Source of the DNA: Gammaproteobacteria bacterium
GTDB taxonomy: Bacteria > Pseudomonadota > Gammaproteobacteria > Xanthomonadales > Xanthomonadaceae
Reading direction: 5' to 3'
DNA length: 19,327 nucleotides
Assembly: GCA_012510865.1 (NCBI GenBank)
Contig: JAAZHF010000426.1
Span: 1-19,327 of the forward strand
Part shown: piece after piece, positions 1 to 7,226 of the stretch
Position numbering within the stretch: position 1 is the stretch's first letter
Layout: each line of letters starts with the position of its first letter
Notes under the pieces: model-generated
What the model was told of the DNA's origin: nothing
Databases searched by the model: none
The model's input: the letters and a program-made list of their open reading frames with translations, nothing else
Program-made: the position numbers and the translations under genes

Positions 1-228
1 CCCTGGGACCGCAAGGATCCCGGCAAGGCGGGCAAGCTCCGGCTGATGTACGCGGCCAACCCGATGTCCTTCCTGGTCGCGCAGGCCGGCGGCGCCGCCA
101 CCAACGGCCGCGAGCGCATCATGGAAATCGCGCCCACCCAGCTGCACCAGCGCGTGCCCGTCTTCCTCGGCTCGAAGGCAGAGGTCGAAGCCGCCACCCG
201 CTACCACCTCGAGCACGACGCCTCCTGA
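1..228 (+). CDS. fbp: Class 1 fructose-1,6-bisphosphatase, C-terminal fragment (5' end outside window)
   Basis: The frame is open from base 1 and gives 75 residues before a TGA stop. It reads through [19 protein letters not shown], then [12 protein letters not shown] and [16 protein letters not shown]. These match the conserved C-terminal end of class 1 fructose-1,6-bisphosphatase: the metal/substrate-side LxYExxP-like segment, then the Q(R)VPVFLGS tail. The enzyme hydrolyses fructose-1,6-bisphosphate to fructose-6-phosphate in cytosolic gluconeogenesis. Most of the protein, including the main active-site acidic residues, lies upstream of the window, so completeness cannot be judged. The next 183 bases hold a repeat array rather than a clear terminator. 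Confidence 0.93.
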   Translation, partial: PWDRKDPGKAGKLRLMYAANPMSFLVAQAGGAATNGRERIMEIAPTQLHQRVPVFLGSKAEVEAATRYHLEHDAS

Positions 229-238
229 ACCGCCCGCC

Positions 239-377
239 CTGTAGGAGCGGCTACAGCCTGTGGGAGCGGCTAATGCCTGTGGGAGCGGCTACAGCCTGTG
301 GGAGCGGCTAATGCCTGTGGGAGCGGCTACAGCCGCGATGGCGGTGCATTCTGTTCGCGGCTGTAGCCGCTCCTACA
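239..377. repeat. REP-like repeat array: five tandem 19-bp units plus an inverted copy
   Basis: Five direct 19-bp units start at 239, 258, 277, 296 and 315. The base unit is CTGTGGGAGCGGCTACAGC; the first unit has TAGG for TGGG, and units 2 and 4 end in AATGC instead of ACAGC, giving a 38-bp alternating period. The last unit continues into CGCGA. After about 16 bases the inverted form TCGCGGCTGTAGCCGCTCCT follows, ending near 377, so 316-377 can fold into a long stem-loop. GGAGCGGCT...AGCCGCGA palindromes scattered between genes are typical REP elements of Pseudomonas and xanthomonads. This fills most of the 183-bp gap between fbp and the oxygenase gene. REP sites often act as mRNA 3'-end stabilisers; that role is inferred here. 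Confidence 0.88.
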
Positions 378-411
378 ATTGGTTGTTCCGTCCCCGGAGC
401 CTGGACCCTGG

Positions 412-1122
412 ATGACCGCACTCCCCGCCGCCGACTTCATCGAAGTCTTTCCCGCCGCCCTCGACGGGGCGACCTGCGCCGCCATCGTCGAACGCATGCG
501 CGCAAGCGATGCGCTGCAGCCGGGCCAGGTGGGCGGGGGCGTGCATCCGGAGCTGAAGAAGAGCCGCGACATCGGCCTGGCCGGGCGCGCCGACTGGGCC
601 GACGTGGAGCAGGCCCTCAACGTGGCCGTCTACGCGGGCCTGCTGGCCTACCTGCGGCGCTGGCCGCAGGCGCTGATCGCGCCGCTGATGCTCCGGCAGC
701 CCGGCCCCGACGGCGCCCTGCGCCGCGTGCGGGCCGAGGACATCGGCGCCATGGACGACCGTGCGCTGGGCCAGCTGGCCATGGCCTGCCTGCGCCCGGG
801 CACGATCAACCTGCAGTGGTATGCGGCCGGCGAGGGCGGCTACCCCTACTGGCACTGCGAGCTCTACCCGCGCGACCCGCAGTGCGAGACCCTGCACCGC
901 CACCTGCTGTGGACGGTCTATCTCAACGACGGCTTCGAGGCCGGCGAGACCGAGTTCCTGTTCCAGCAGCGCAAGGTCGTGCCGCGCACGGGCGACCTCC
1001 TCATCGCCCCCACCGCCTTCACCCACACCCACCGCGGCAACCGGCCCGAAGGCGGCGACAAGTTCATCGCCACCAGCTGGATCCTGTTCCAGCGCGCCGA
1101 GCGCCTGTTTCCCGCGGCCTGA
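412..1122 (+). CDS. 2-oxoglutarate/Fe(II)-dependent oxygenase (prolyl-hydroxylase-like fold)
   Basis: The 236-residue protein carries the pattern of a double-stranded beta-helix iron/2-oxoglutarate oxygenase. The proximal metal motif is WHCE (H148, E150; an HxE form of the usual HxD/E). The strand ETEFLFQQRKVVPRTGDLLI leads to the distal histidine in THTHRGN (H205 or H207), and K217 is placed to bind 2-oxoglutarate. The N-terminal 80 residues are helical, as in 2OG-Fe(II) oxygenases of xanthomonads. The ATG at 412 was chosen because translation from the upstream TTG at 379 would start inside the repeat array; the ribosome-binding site is weak (GGAGC near 396). The substrate is unknown. The gene converges on the response regulator with a 12-bp gap. 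Confidence 0.75.
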   Translation: MTALPAADFIEVFPAALDGATCAAIVERMRASDALQPGQVGGGVHPELKKSRDIGLAGRADWADVEQALNVAVYAGLLAYLRRWPQALIAPLMLRQPGPDGALRRVRAEDIGAMDDRALGQLAMACLRPGTINLQWYAAGEGGYPYWHCELYPRDPQCETLHRHLLWTVYLNDGFEAGETEFLFQQRKVVPRTGDLLIAPTAFTHTHRGNRPEGGDKFIATSWILFQRAERLFPAA

Positions 1123-1134
1123 GCGCCGTCGCGG

Positions 1135-1572
1135 TCAGCCGCCGCGCGGCTGGTTCAGCACCAGCCAGTACATCCCCACCTGCTTCACCGCCCACATGAA
1201 CTGGCCGAAGTCGACCGGCTTGCGGATGTAGCTGTTGGCGCCCAGCAGGTAGCAGGCCTCGACGGCGAAGGGCTCGCCGCTGGTGGTCATCTCCACCACC
1301 GGCAGGCTGCGCGTCGAGGCGTCGGCGCGGATCGCCTGCAGCACCTCCCTGCCGTCCATGCGCGGCATGTTCAGGTCGAGCAGGACCAGCGACGGCTGCT
1401 CCTGCGCGTCGCGGCTCGCGTAGTCGCCGCGGGCGAACAGGTAGTCCAGCGCTTCGGAGCCGTTGCCGACCACGTGCAGCGGATTGGCGATCTTGGCTTC
1501 GGAAAACGCGATGCGGGTGAGCTCGACGTCGTCCGGATTGTCCTCGACCAGCAGGATCGGACGGCTGCTCAT
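1135..1572 (-). CDS. Single-domain response regulator (Rcp1-like receiver)
   Basis: The protein is 145 residues of receiver domain only, with no output domain. It has the acidic pocket LLVEDNPDD (E10, D11), the phospho-acceptor D66 in LVLLDLNMP, the T96-T97-S98 switch region and K118 in YIRKP. The PxxDxEL/TRIAF start and the C-terminal FGQFMWAVKQVGMYWLVLNQPP-like tail resemble regulators paired with bacteriophytochrome kinases (Rcp1 type), which signal through phosphotransfer or protein contact rather than DNA binding. Position 94-95 is Glu-Met, where relatives usually have hydrophobic residues (VVVLTTS). The start ATG overlaps the kinase stop by four bases (ATGA), implying translational coupling and a cognate pair. 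Confidence 0.9.
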   Translation of the reverse strand: MSSRPILLVEDNPDDVELTRIAFSEAKIANPLHVVGNGSEALDYLFARGDYASRDAQEQPSLVLLDLNMPRMDGREVLQAIRADASTRSLPVVEMTTSGEPFAVEACYLLGANSYIRKPVDFGQFMWAVKQVGMYWLVLNQPRGG

Positions 1573-2393
1573 GACGTCTGCGGATCTCCCGCCGCCGGCA
1601 GTTCGACGTGGAACACGCTGCCCTCGCCGGGGACGGTGTCGACCCCGATGCGCCCGCCCATGCGCGCGGCGATGCGCTGCGCGATCGCCAGCCCGAGTCC
1701 GTGGCCGCCGCCCTGCTCTGGGCCGTGCAGGCGCTGGAACGGCTCGAAGGCGCGCTCGGCGTGGCGCGGGTCGAAGCCGCTGCCCTGGTCGCGCACGTGG
1801 ATGTGCATCCGGTCGCCCGCGCGTTCGGCCGTCACCGAGATGCGCACCGCCTCGCGGGCGGCCGAGAACTTCCAGGCGTTGTGCAGCAGGTGGTCGAACA
1901 GCAGCTTCAGCTGGCGCTCGTCGGCGCGCACGCGGATCCCGGGCTGCACCCGCGCGTCGACCTCGCGCCCGGGCTCGGCGTCGCGCAGCTCCACCAGCGC
2001 CCAGTCGGCAAGCAGGCTGGCATCGACGTCGGCGAGGTCGAGGTGGTCGTGCGAGGCGTGCGACAGCGCCTGCAGGGCGTCGAGCAGCGAGGCCATGCGC
2101 GCCGCCGCCGCCCGGATCCGCGCCAGCTGGTCGCGCCCGGTGGCGTCCAGCGCCTGGCCGGAGCCGGCCTCGAGCATCGCCGCGAAGCCTTCGATCGCGC
2201 GCAGCGGCGCGCGCAGGTCGTGGGCCACGCCGTAGGACACGGTCGCCTGGTCCTTCAGCACCCGCTCCAGCTCGGCGCGGCACCGGCGCAGTTCGTCCGC
2301 CGCGTCGCCGTCCCCCCCGGTCCGGCCGTGGCCGCGGGGAGGCTCGACCATCGCCCCGGGGGGCCGGCGATCATGGCTGGGTTCCGTTTCCAT
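1569..2393 (-). CDS. Histidine kinase lacking a sensor domain (phytochrome-kinase type HisKA-HATPase)
   Basis: The predicted 274-residue kinase has a short charged N-terminus of about 30 residues, then a coiled region and the H-box SYGVAHDLRAPLRAIEGF, with the phospho-accepting His at residue 58. ATPase motifs follow: N-box LLHNAWKFSA, G1 VRDQGSGFD, F-box AFEPFQRLH and G2 GHGLGLAIAQ. There is no transmembrane segment, PAS, GAF or phytochrome module, so it is probably soluble and senses its signal through a partner. The H-box form is that of bacteriophytochrome kinases. ATG 2393 was preferred; a GTG at 2411 would add six residues. It lies 48 bp downstream of the radical SAM gene on the same strand and overlaps the response regulator start. 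Confidence 0.88.
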   Translation of the reverse strand: METEPSHDRRPPGAMVEPPRGHGRTGGDGDAADELRRCRAELERVLKDQATVSYGVAHDLRAPLRAIEGFAAMLEAGSGQALDATGRDQLARIRAAAARMASLLDALQALSHASHDHLDLADVDASLLADWALVELRDAEPGREVDARVQPGIRVRADERQLKLLFDHLLHNAWKFSAAREAVRISVTAERAGDRMHIHVRDQGSGFDPRHAERAFEPFQRLHGPEQGGGHGLGLAIAQRIAARMGGRIGVDTVPGEGSVFHVELPAAGDPQTS

Positions 2394-2441
2394 CGCCAGA
2401 CGGTACACCACGACGCCGTTGCCGCGGCGTATAGGCCGGCC

Positions 2442-3563
2442 TCAGAACAGGGCGCCCTGCGCGGGCTCGCCCGCGGCCCGCGGCGGCTGGAAGCGCGAGC
2501 AGTCGAGCGCGCCCGGGCGGCTGAACCCGAGCCTGCGCCGGGCGCGCTCGAAGCGGGCCGCGAGCAGCTGCGCGAACGGCCCCTCGCCCTTCATCCGCGT
2601 GCCGAAGGCGCTGTCGTAGTCGCGGCCGCCGCGCATCTGCGCCACCAGGCTCATGACGTGGGAGGCGCGGTCGGGATAGTGCTGCGCCAGCCACTCGCGC
2701 CAGATCTCCTTGAGCTCGTGCGGCAGGCGCAGCAGCACGTAGGACGCGTCGGCGGCACCGGCCTCGCGCGCGGCGGCGAGGATCGCTTCGAGCTCGCCGT
2801 CGGTGATCGCCGGGATCACCGGCGCCACCATCACGCTCACCGGCACGCCGGCCGAGTGCAGGCCCGCGATCGCCTTGAGCCGCGAGTGCGGGGCCGAGGC
2901 CCGGGGCTCCATGCGCGCCGCCAGGCGGTTGTCGAGCGTGGTCACCGACAGCGAGACCTGGACCAGGCCTTCGGCGGCCATCGGCGCCAGCAGGTCGAGG
3001 TCGCGCAGCACCAGCGCGTTCTTGGTGATGATGTGCACCGGGTGCCGGGCCTCCGCCAGCACCTCGAGCAGGCCGCGCGTGATCCGCTCGCGCCGCTCCA
3101 GCGGCTGGTAGGCGTCGGTGTTCACGCCCAGCGCGAGCGGCGAGCAGCGGTAGCGCGGGCGCGCGAGCTCGGCGCGCAGCAGCTCGGCGGCGTTGGCCTT
3201 CGCGAACAGGCGGGTCTCGAAGTCGAGCCCGGGCGAGAGGTCGAGGTAGGCGTGGCTGGGGCGCGCGAAGCAGTACACGCAGCCGTGCTCGCAGCCGCGG
3301 TAGGGGTGCACCGACTGGCTGAAGCCGACGTCGGGCGACTGGTTGCGGCTGATGATGCTGCGCGCGCGCTCGACCGTCACCACGGTGTCGGGGCCGGGCT
3401 CCAGCGCCTCGCCCGTGGCGTCGCTGAAATCGTGGCCCGCGCCCCAGCCGTCGTCCTCGCGACCGGCGACGCGCCTGTCGAAGCGTCCGGGCACGCGCGA
3501 GCCCGCGCCGCGGCCCTTGGTGGGGCCGAGGGCGGCCAGCCGGGCTTTGCCGGCGTCGCGCAT
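2442..3563 (-). CDS. PA0069-family radical SAM protein (SplB-like)
   Basis: The 373-residue protein carries the radical SAM iron-sulfur cysteine motif CEHGCVYC (C91, C95, C98, spacing CxxxCxxC), preceded by SVHPYRG and followed by FARPSHAYLDLSPG. This wording is that of the PA0069 family, related to spore photoproduct lyase (COG1533). The N-terminus KGRGAGSRVPGRF is also typical of that family. The radical SAM core runs roughly from residue 80 to 290; the C-terminus has the conserved MRGGRDYDSAFGTRMKGEGP segment. The reaction catalysed is not established for the family. The ATG at 3563 leaves only 51 bp to the divergent cardiolipin synthase start. It may share a transcript with the kinase/regulator pair downstream. 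Confidence 0.87.
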   Translation of the reverse strand: MRDAGKARLAALGPTKGRGAGSRVPGRFDRRVAGREDDGWGAGHDFSDATGEALEPGPDTVVTVERARSIISRNQSPDVGFSQSVHPYRGCEHGCVYCFARPSHAYLDLSPGLDFETRLFAKANAAELLRAELARPRYRCSPLALGVNTDAYQPLERRERITRGLLEVLAEARHPVHIITKNALVLRDLDLLAPMAAEGLVQVSLSVTTLDNRLAARMEPRASAPHSRLKAIAGLHSAGVPVSVMVAPVIPAITDGELEAILAAAREAGAADASYVLLRLPHELKEIWREWLAQHYPDRASHVMSLVAQMRGGRDYDSAFGTRMKGEGPFAQLLAARFERARRRLGFSRPGALDCSRFQPPRAAGEPAQGALF

Positions 3564-3585
3564 CCGGCTAGCCTACGTCCACGGT

Positions 3586-3602
3586 GTCGCAGCGGCTGCG
3601 AC
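3586..3602. repeat. 17-bp inverted repeat between divergent radical SAM and cardiolipin synthase genes
   Basis: GTCGCAGC (3586-3593), a single G, then GCTGCGAC (3595-3602) form perfect 8-bp arms. The repeat sits in the 51-bp divergent gap, directly before the GGGGGA that looks like the ribosome-binding site of the rightward gene. It could be an operator for a dimeric regulator. A hairpin is less likely because the single-base centre would force some pairs open. Function is inferred only from position. Confidence 0.5.
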
Positions 3603-3614
3603 GGGGGAATCGTT

Positions 3615-5063
3615 CTGGACGCTGCGCGCGCGGCCTGGCAGGCACTGGTCTCGATCCCCCACCTCGGGGCCTGGCTGGTCGCGGCCTGGCTGGCCTACCT
3701 GCTGCTGCTGGGCGGCTGGATCATCCTGCAGAAGCGCGAGCCGGTGGCCACCCTGAGCTGGCTGCTCGGGCTGGCCCTCCTGCCCTACCTGGGCTTCGTC
3801 GTCTACCACGTCTTCGGCCCGCAGCGGATCCACCGCCAGCGCCTGCGCCGGGTGCGCAGCCGCGGCGACATCCCCTCCGAGGGTCCGCTGGCCCAGGCGG
3901 TGCATCCCGACGCCGCCGAGCTGGCGCGCCTGGGCGCTGCCGTCACCGGGCTTCCGCCGGGCAGCGCGAACGACGTCCGCCTGCTGGTCGACGGCGCCGC
4001 GAAATACGGGGCGCTGCTCGCCGACATCGCCGCCGCGACGCGGCACGTCCACCTCGAGTACTACATCTACGAGCCCGACCGCACCGGCGCCGCGCTGCGC
4101 GACGCCCTCGTGGAGCGGGCCCGCGCCGGGGTGCGGGTGCGGCTGCTGCTGGATGCCCTGGGTTCGGCCCGCGCCCGGCGCTTCTTCAAGCCGCTGCTCG
4201 AGGCCGGCGGCGAGCTGGCCTGGTTCCACCCCATGCGCCTGGGGCACGTCTGGCGACGGCCCTGGGCGAACCTCCGCACCCACCGCAAGATCGTCGTCAT
4301 CGACGGCCGGGTGGCCTACACCGGCGGCATGAACGTCACCGACGCCCAGGACGAGCGCCTGGGCGACGCCGCCTACCGCGACCTGCACCTGCGCCTCGAG
4401 GGCGAGGTCGTGCGCGCATTGCAGCTGGTGTTCTGCGAGGACTGGGCGTACGCGACCGGCAGCCGCGACTTCCTCTCCAGCGTCGCCCGCGACATGCCCG
4501 CGCCGGCGGCGCCCGGGCCGGTGCGGGCGCAGGTGCTGGTGTCGGGTCCGGACTCGCCCTGGGAGGCGATCCACCGGCTGCACGTGTCCGCGATCCAGGC
4601 GGCGAAGACCCGGGTGTGGATGACCACGCCCTACTTCGTGCCCGGCGAGGCCGCGATGATGGCCCTGACCTCGGCCGCGCTCGCCGGACTCGACGTGCGG
4701 CTGCTGGTGCCGCGCGAATGCGACTCCCGCCTGGTGACGCTGGCCGCGCGCTCCTACTTCGGTCCGCTGCTGGTGGCCGGCGTGAAGATCCACGAGTACG
4801 GCCCGCGCATGCTGCACAGCAAGTCGCTGCTGGTGGACGACGCCCTGGTGCTCATCGCCAGCGCGAACTTCGACCACCGCAGCTTCCGCCTGAACTTCGA
4901 GGTCTCGGTGCTGTTCGACGATCCCGGGATCGCGGCCTCGCTCGCTGGGCTGATCGAGGGCGAGCTGGCGAGCGCACCGCGGGTGCAGCGCGGGCGGCCG
5001 CGGCCGCTGCTGCGCGCGCGCCTGCCCGAGGCCCTGGCGCGGCTGATGTCGCCGCTGCTGTAG
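3615..5063 (+). CDS. cls: Cardiolipin synthase (phospholipase D family, two HKD motifs)
   Basis: This inner-membrane enzyme condenses phospholipids to cardiolipin. The reading frame shows two N-terminal membrane helices (about residues 15-37 and 45-65), the PVATLSWLL signature between them, then FGPQR. Two phospholipase D catalytic motifs follow: HRKIVVID at residue 223 and HSKSLLVD at residue 401, each followed by a Gly/Ala-Ser-Asn segment (GGMN, ASANFD). Length is about 482 residues, normal for bacterial Cls. No ATG, GTG or TTG lies in frame between the N-terminal homologous region and the last upstream stop-free junk; the first in-frame GTG (3744) would remove the first helix. I place the start at CTG 3615, six bases after GGGGGA. 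ATC at 3609 is the alternative. The GTG at 3584 is in another frame. Confidence 0.85.
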   Translation: MDAARAAWQALVSIPHLGAWLVAAWLAYLLLLGGWIILQKREPVATLSWLLGLALLPYLGFVVYHVFGPQRIHRQRLRRVRSRGDIPSEGPLAQAVHPDAAELARLGAAVTGLPPGSANDVRLLVDGAAKYGALLADIAAATRHVHLEYYIYEPDRTGAALRDALVERARAGVRVRLLLDALGSARARRFFKPLLEAGGELAWFHPMRLGHVWRRPWANLRTHRKIVVIDGRVAYTGGMNVTDAQDERLGDAAYRDLHLRLEGEVVRALQLVFCEDWAYATGSRDFLSSVARDMPAPAAPGPVRAQVLVSGPDSPWEAIHRLHVSAIQAAKTRVWMTTPYFVPGEAAMMALTSAALAGLDVRLLVPRECDSRLVTLAARSYFGPLLVAGVKIHEYGPRMLHSKSLLVDDALVLIASANFDHRSFRLNFEVSVLFDDPGIAASLAGLIEGELASAPRVQRGRPRPLLRARLPEALARLMSPLL

Positions 5064-5184
5064 CCGGCCATCGGTCGCGGGGCCGGCCGCGTCGGCGACC
5101 GGCGGCGCCGCGCGCGGGCCGGGCGGGCGGAGCCTGGCGCCCGGCCGCGATAGACTCGTTCCCGGACCCCCGCGGAGGCGTGCG

Positions 5185-5460
5185 ATGCCCTGGTTGTTCC
5201 TGCTGCTGGCGGTGGCCGCGTTCACCGTGGCCCTGCGCGCATCCTCGATGCTGCTGTTGGTGCTCTGCCTGCTGGTCGCGCTGGCCGGCACGGTGGCCTG
5301 GGTCCTGGGCCTGCTGGCGCAGCGCGTCGGCAACCAGGCGCGCGACGACAGCATGATGCTGGACCCGGCCGAGCTGCGGCGCCTGCGCGAGCAGGCCGAT
5401 GCGCGCCGCGCCGCCGAGGCCGCCGAGGCCGCCAGTCCCGGGCAGCAGCCTCCCGCCTGA
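5185..5460 (+). CDS. Small membrane protein of unknown function
   Basis: This is a 91-residue protein not recognised as a named family. Residues 1-50 are two closely spaced hydrophobic stretches (about 2-18 and 22-48), predicted to be a membrane hairpin. The C-terminal 40 residues are hydrophilic and Glu/Arg/Ala-rich ([20 protein letters not shown]), probably a cytoplasmic helix. A good ribosome-binding site, GGAGG at 5174-5178, is spaced six bases from the ATG, and a TAGACT hexamer at 5151-5156 could be a -10 element. Codon use matches its neighbours. It lies 121 bp after cls and 32 bp before pdxJ on the same strand, so it may be expressed alone or with pdxJ. Confidence 0.72.
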   Translation: MPWLFLLLAVAAFTVALRASSMLLLVLCLLVALAGTVAWVLGLLAQRVGNQARDDSMMLDPAELRRLREQADARRAAEAAEAASPGQQPPA

Positions 5461-5479
5461 ACGCGTGGCCGCGGCGGCG

Positions 5480-5485
5480 TATCCT
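5480..5485 (+). promoter_or_regulatory. Possible -10 element of pdxJ suggesting a leaderless transcript
   Basis: TATCCT at 5480-5485 lies only seven bases before the pdxJ ATG (5493), and there is no purine-rich ribosome-binding site in between (GCCCGCC). If used, transcription would start at or next to the ATG, producing a leaderless mRNA. A matching -35 box is not obvious, so this remains a weak prediction. Confidence 0.35.
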
Positions 5486-5492
5486 GCCCGCC

Positions 5493-6233
5493 ATGACCCG
5501 ACTCAGCGTCAACCTCAACAAGATCGCGCTCCTGCGCAACTCGCGCGGCGGCAACGATCCGGACATGCTGCGCGCCGCCCGCACCTGCCTGGACGCGGGG
5601 GCCCACGGCCTCACCCTCCATCCGCGCCCCGACGCCAGGCACGCCCGCGCCGACGACGTCATGGCCCTGGCCGGGCTGGCCAGGGAGCGTGGCGTCGAAC
5701 TCAACCTCGAGGGCAACCCCTTCGCCGCGCCCCGCCCTGGCTATCCCGGCTTCCTCGCCCTGTGCCGCGAGGCCCGCCCCGCCCAGGCCACCCTGGTGCC
5801 GGACGACGACGGCCAGCTCACGTCCGACCATGGCTTCGACTTCACGCGCGACGGCTCGCGGCTGGCACCGCTGGTGGCCGCGCTGAAGGCGCTGGGATGC
5901 AGGGTCAGCCTGTTCGCAGGCGCCGGGAGCGCGGTCGAGGACGCGGCGGCGACCGGCGCCGACCGCATCGAGATCTACACCGGCCCGTTCGCCGCCGCGC
6001 ACGCCGCAGGCGACGCCGGCGCGGCGCTCGCCGCCTGCGCCGACACCGCGCGCCGCGCCCGCGCCGCGGGGCTCGGCGTCAATGCCGGACACGACCTGAG
6101 CCAGCACAACCTGCGCGATTTCCTGCAGGGCATCCCCGGCATCCAGGAGGTGTCCATCGGCCACGCCCTGGTCGGCGAAGCCCTCTACGACGGCCTCGCG
6201 ACCACGGTCGCCCGCTACGTGGCGCTGCTGTAG
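5493..6233 (+). CDS. pdxJ: Pyridoxine 5'-phosphate synthase
   Basis: PdxJ joins 1-deoxy-D-xylulose-5-phosphate with 3-amino-2-oxopropyl phosphate to make pyridoxine 5'-phosphate in the DXP-dependent vitamin B6 pathway. The 246-residue length is normal (E. coli about 243). Conserved motifs are [16 protein letters not shown] at the N-terminus, [10 protein letters not shown] (H43, R49, H50), ELNLEGNP (E73), GVNAGHDL (H200) and the phosphate-binding EVSIGHALV. The segment [16 protein letters not shown] differs from the enterobacterial VPExxxExTTEGGLD and fits the xanthomonad branch. The ATG is the first in frame. The gene converges on exbD2 across a terminator, the same neighbourhood seen in Xanthomonas. 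Confidence 0.96.
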   Translation: MTRLSVNLNKIALLRNSRGGNDPDMLRAARTCLDAGAHGLTLHPRPDARHARADDVMALAGLARERGVELNLEGNPFAAPRPGYPGFLALCREARPAQATLVPDDDGQLTSDHGFDFTRDGSRLAPLVAALKALGCRVSLFAGAGSAVEDAAATGADRIEIYTGPFAAAHAAGDAGAALAACADTARRARAAGLGVNAGHDLSQHNLRDFLQGIPGIQEVSIGHALVGEALYDGLATTVARYVALL

Positions 6234-6247
6234 CCGCGTTCGCGCAC

Positions 6248-6275
6248 AAAAAAACGCCGCCCACGGGGGGCGGCG
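6248..6275 (-). terminator. Rho-independent terminator of the tonB-exbB-exbD operon
   Basis: CGCCGCCC (6255-6262) pairs with GGGCGGCG (6268-6275), an 8-bp all-GC stem with a 5-base loop. On the minus strand it is followed by seven T residues (the A-run at 6248-6254). It is oriented to stop leftward transcription coming from exbD2, 60 bp after that gene's stop. It could also slow rightward transcription from pdxJ. Confidence 0.88.
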
Positions 6276-6335
6276 CTGGAAGGCAAGCGTCTGTCCGGCC
6301 GGCGCGCTGCAGGCGACGCCGGGCCGGTCCTGCGA

Positions 6336-6749
6336 CTACTTCTTTACAAAGCCGATCTTCATCATCGGCGCGTTCTTGGCCTCGGCGAGCACCTTGGTCA
6401 GCACGCCGTAGTCCGCGCTTTCGTTGACGTCCAGCTGCAGCGTGGGCTGGTTGTTGGGGTCACGCTGGACCTCGCTCTCCATCATGCTGCGCAGGGCGGA
6501 GACCGGCACCGGGCTGTCGTTCCAGAAGATCTGGCCGCCGGCGTCGATCCGGAGCTTGATCGGCTCCGGCGGATCCACCGGGTTGTCCGGGCGGTTCAAC
6601 GAGCGCTGCGGCAGGTCGATGTCGATCGGGTACGAGAGCTGCGGCGCGGTGCCCATGAAGATGATGAGCAGCACCAGCATCACGTCGCAGAGCGGGATGA
6701 TGTTGATGTCGGCCATGGGGCCTTCGCCGGCGTTGGATGAAAAAGCCAT
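6336..6749 (-). CDS. exbD2: ExbD/TolR-family biopolymer transport protein (second copy, ExbD2-like)
   Basis: The 137-residue protein has one membrane helix (about residues 18-36) with the essential proton-pathway aspartate D22 in [14 protein letters not shown], and a periplasmic TolR-like domain ending in MMKIGFVKK. With ExbB it forms a proton-motive-force motor that energises TonB. It differs from the adjacent copy (Pro/Asp-rich linker DNPVDPPEP, a longer [14 protein letters not shown] segment). Two ExbD genes in tandem are characteristic of Xanthomonas, where the second copy is dispensable for iron uptake but is tied to plant-related responses; whether that holds here is unknown. It is the last gene of the leftward operon, starting 15 bp after exbD1. 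Confidence 0.92.
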   Translation of the reverse strand: MAFSSNAGEGPMADINIIPLCDVMLVLLIIFMGTAPQLSYPIDIDLPQRSLNRPDNPVDPPEPIKLRIDAGGQIFWNDSPVPVSALRSMMESEVQRDPNNQPTLQLDVNESADYGVLTKVLAEAKNAPMMKIGFVKK

Positions 6750-6764
6750 GTTGCTGACTCCGGG

Positions 6765-7190
<426 letters not shown>

Positions 7191-7226
7191 GTCGGTTCTC
7201 CCTTGGGCCTGTCCGTTCCTGCGCGA

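Noticed and set aside
239..377. Possible CRISPR array
   Set aside because: The 19-bp units are directly contiguous with no spacers, and the unit is a REP-type palindrome arm.
1600..1613. GTTCGACGTGGAAC resembling parS in the kinase gene
   Set aside because: It differs at one base that breaks the dyad, lies inside a conserved C-terminal FHVEL coding segment, and is 12 kb from the recF cluster; probably chance.
1608..3608. A plus-strand open frame running continuously into cardiolipin synthase
   Set aside because: It is the complement of the kinase and radical SAM genes; its product is low-complexity Arg/Gly/Val/His sequence with no domain. Only the part after about 3609 shows real homology.
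3573..6164. 863-codon minus-strand open frame opposite cls and pdxJ
   Set aside because: GC-rich antisense shadow of cls, the small membrane gene and pdxJ; composition is Gly/Ala/Gln/His-rich without motifs.
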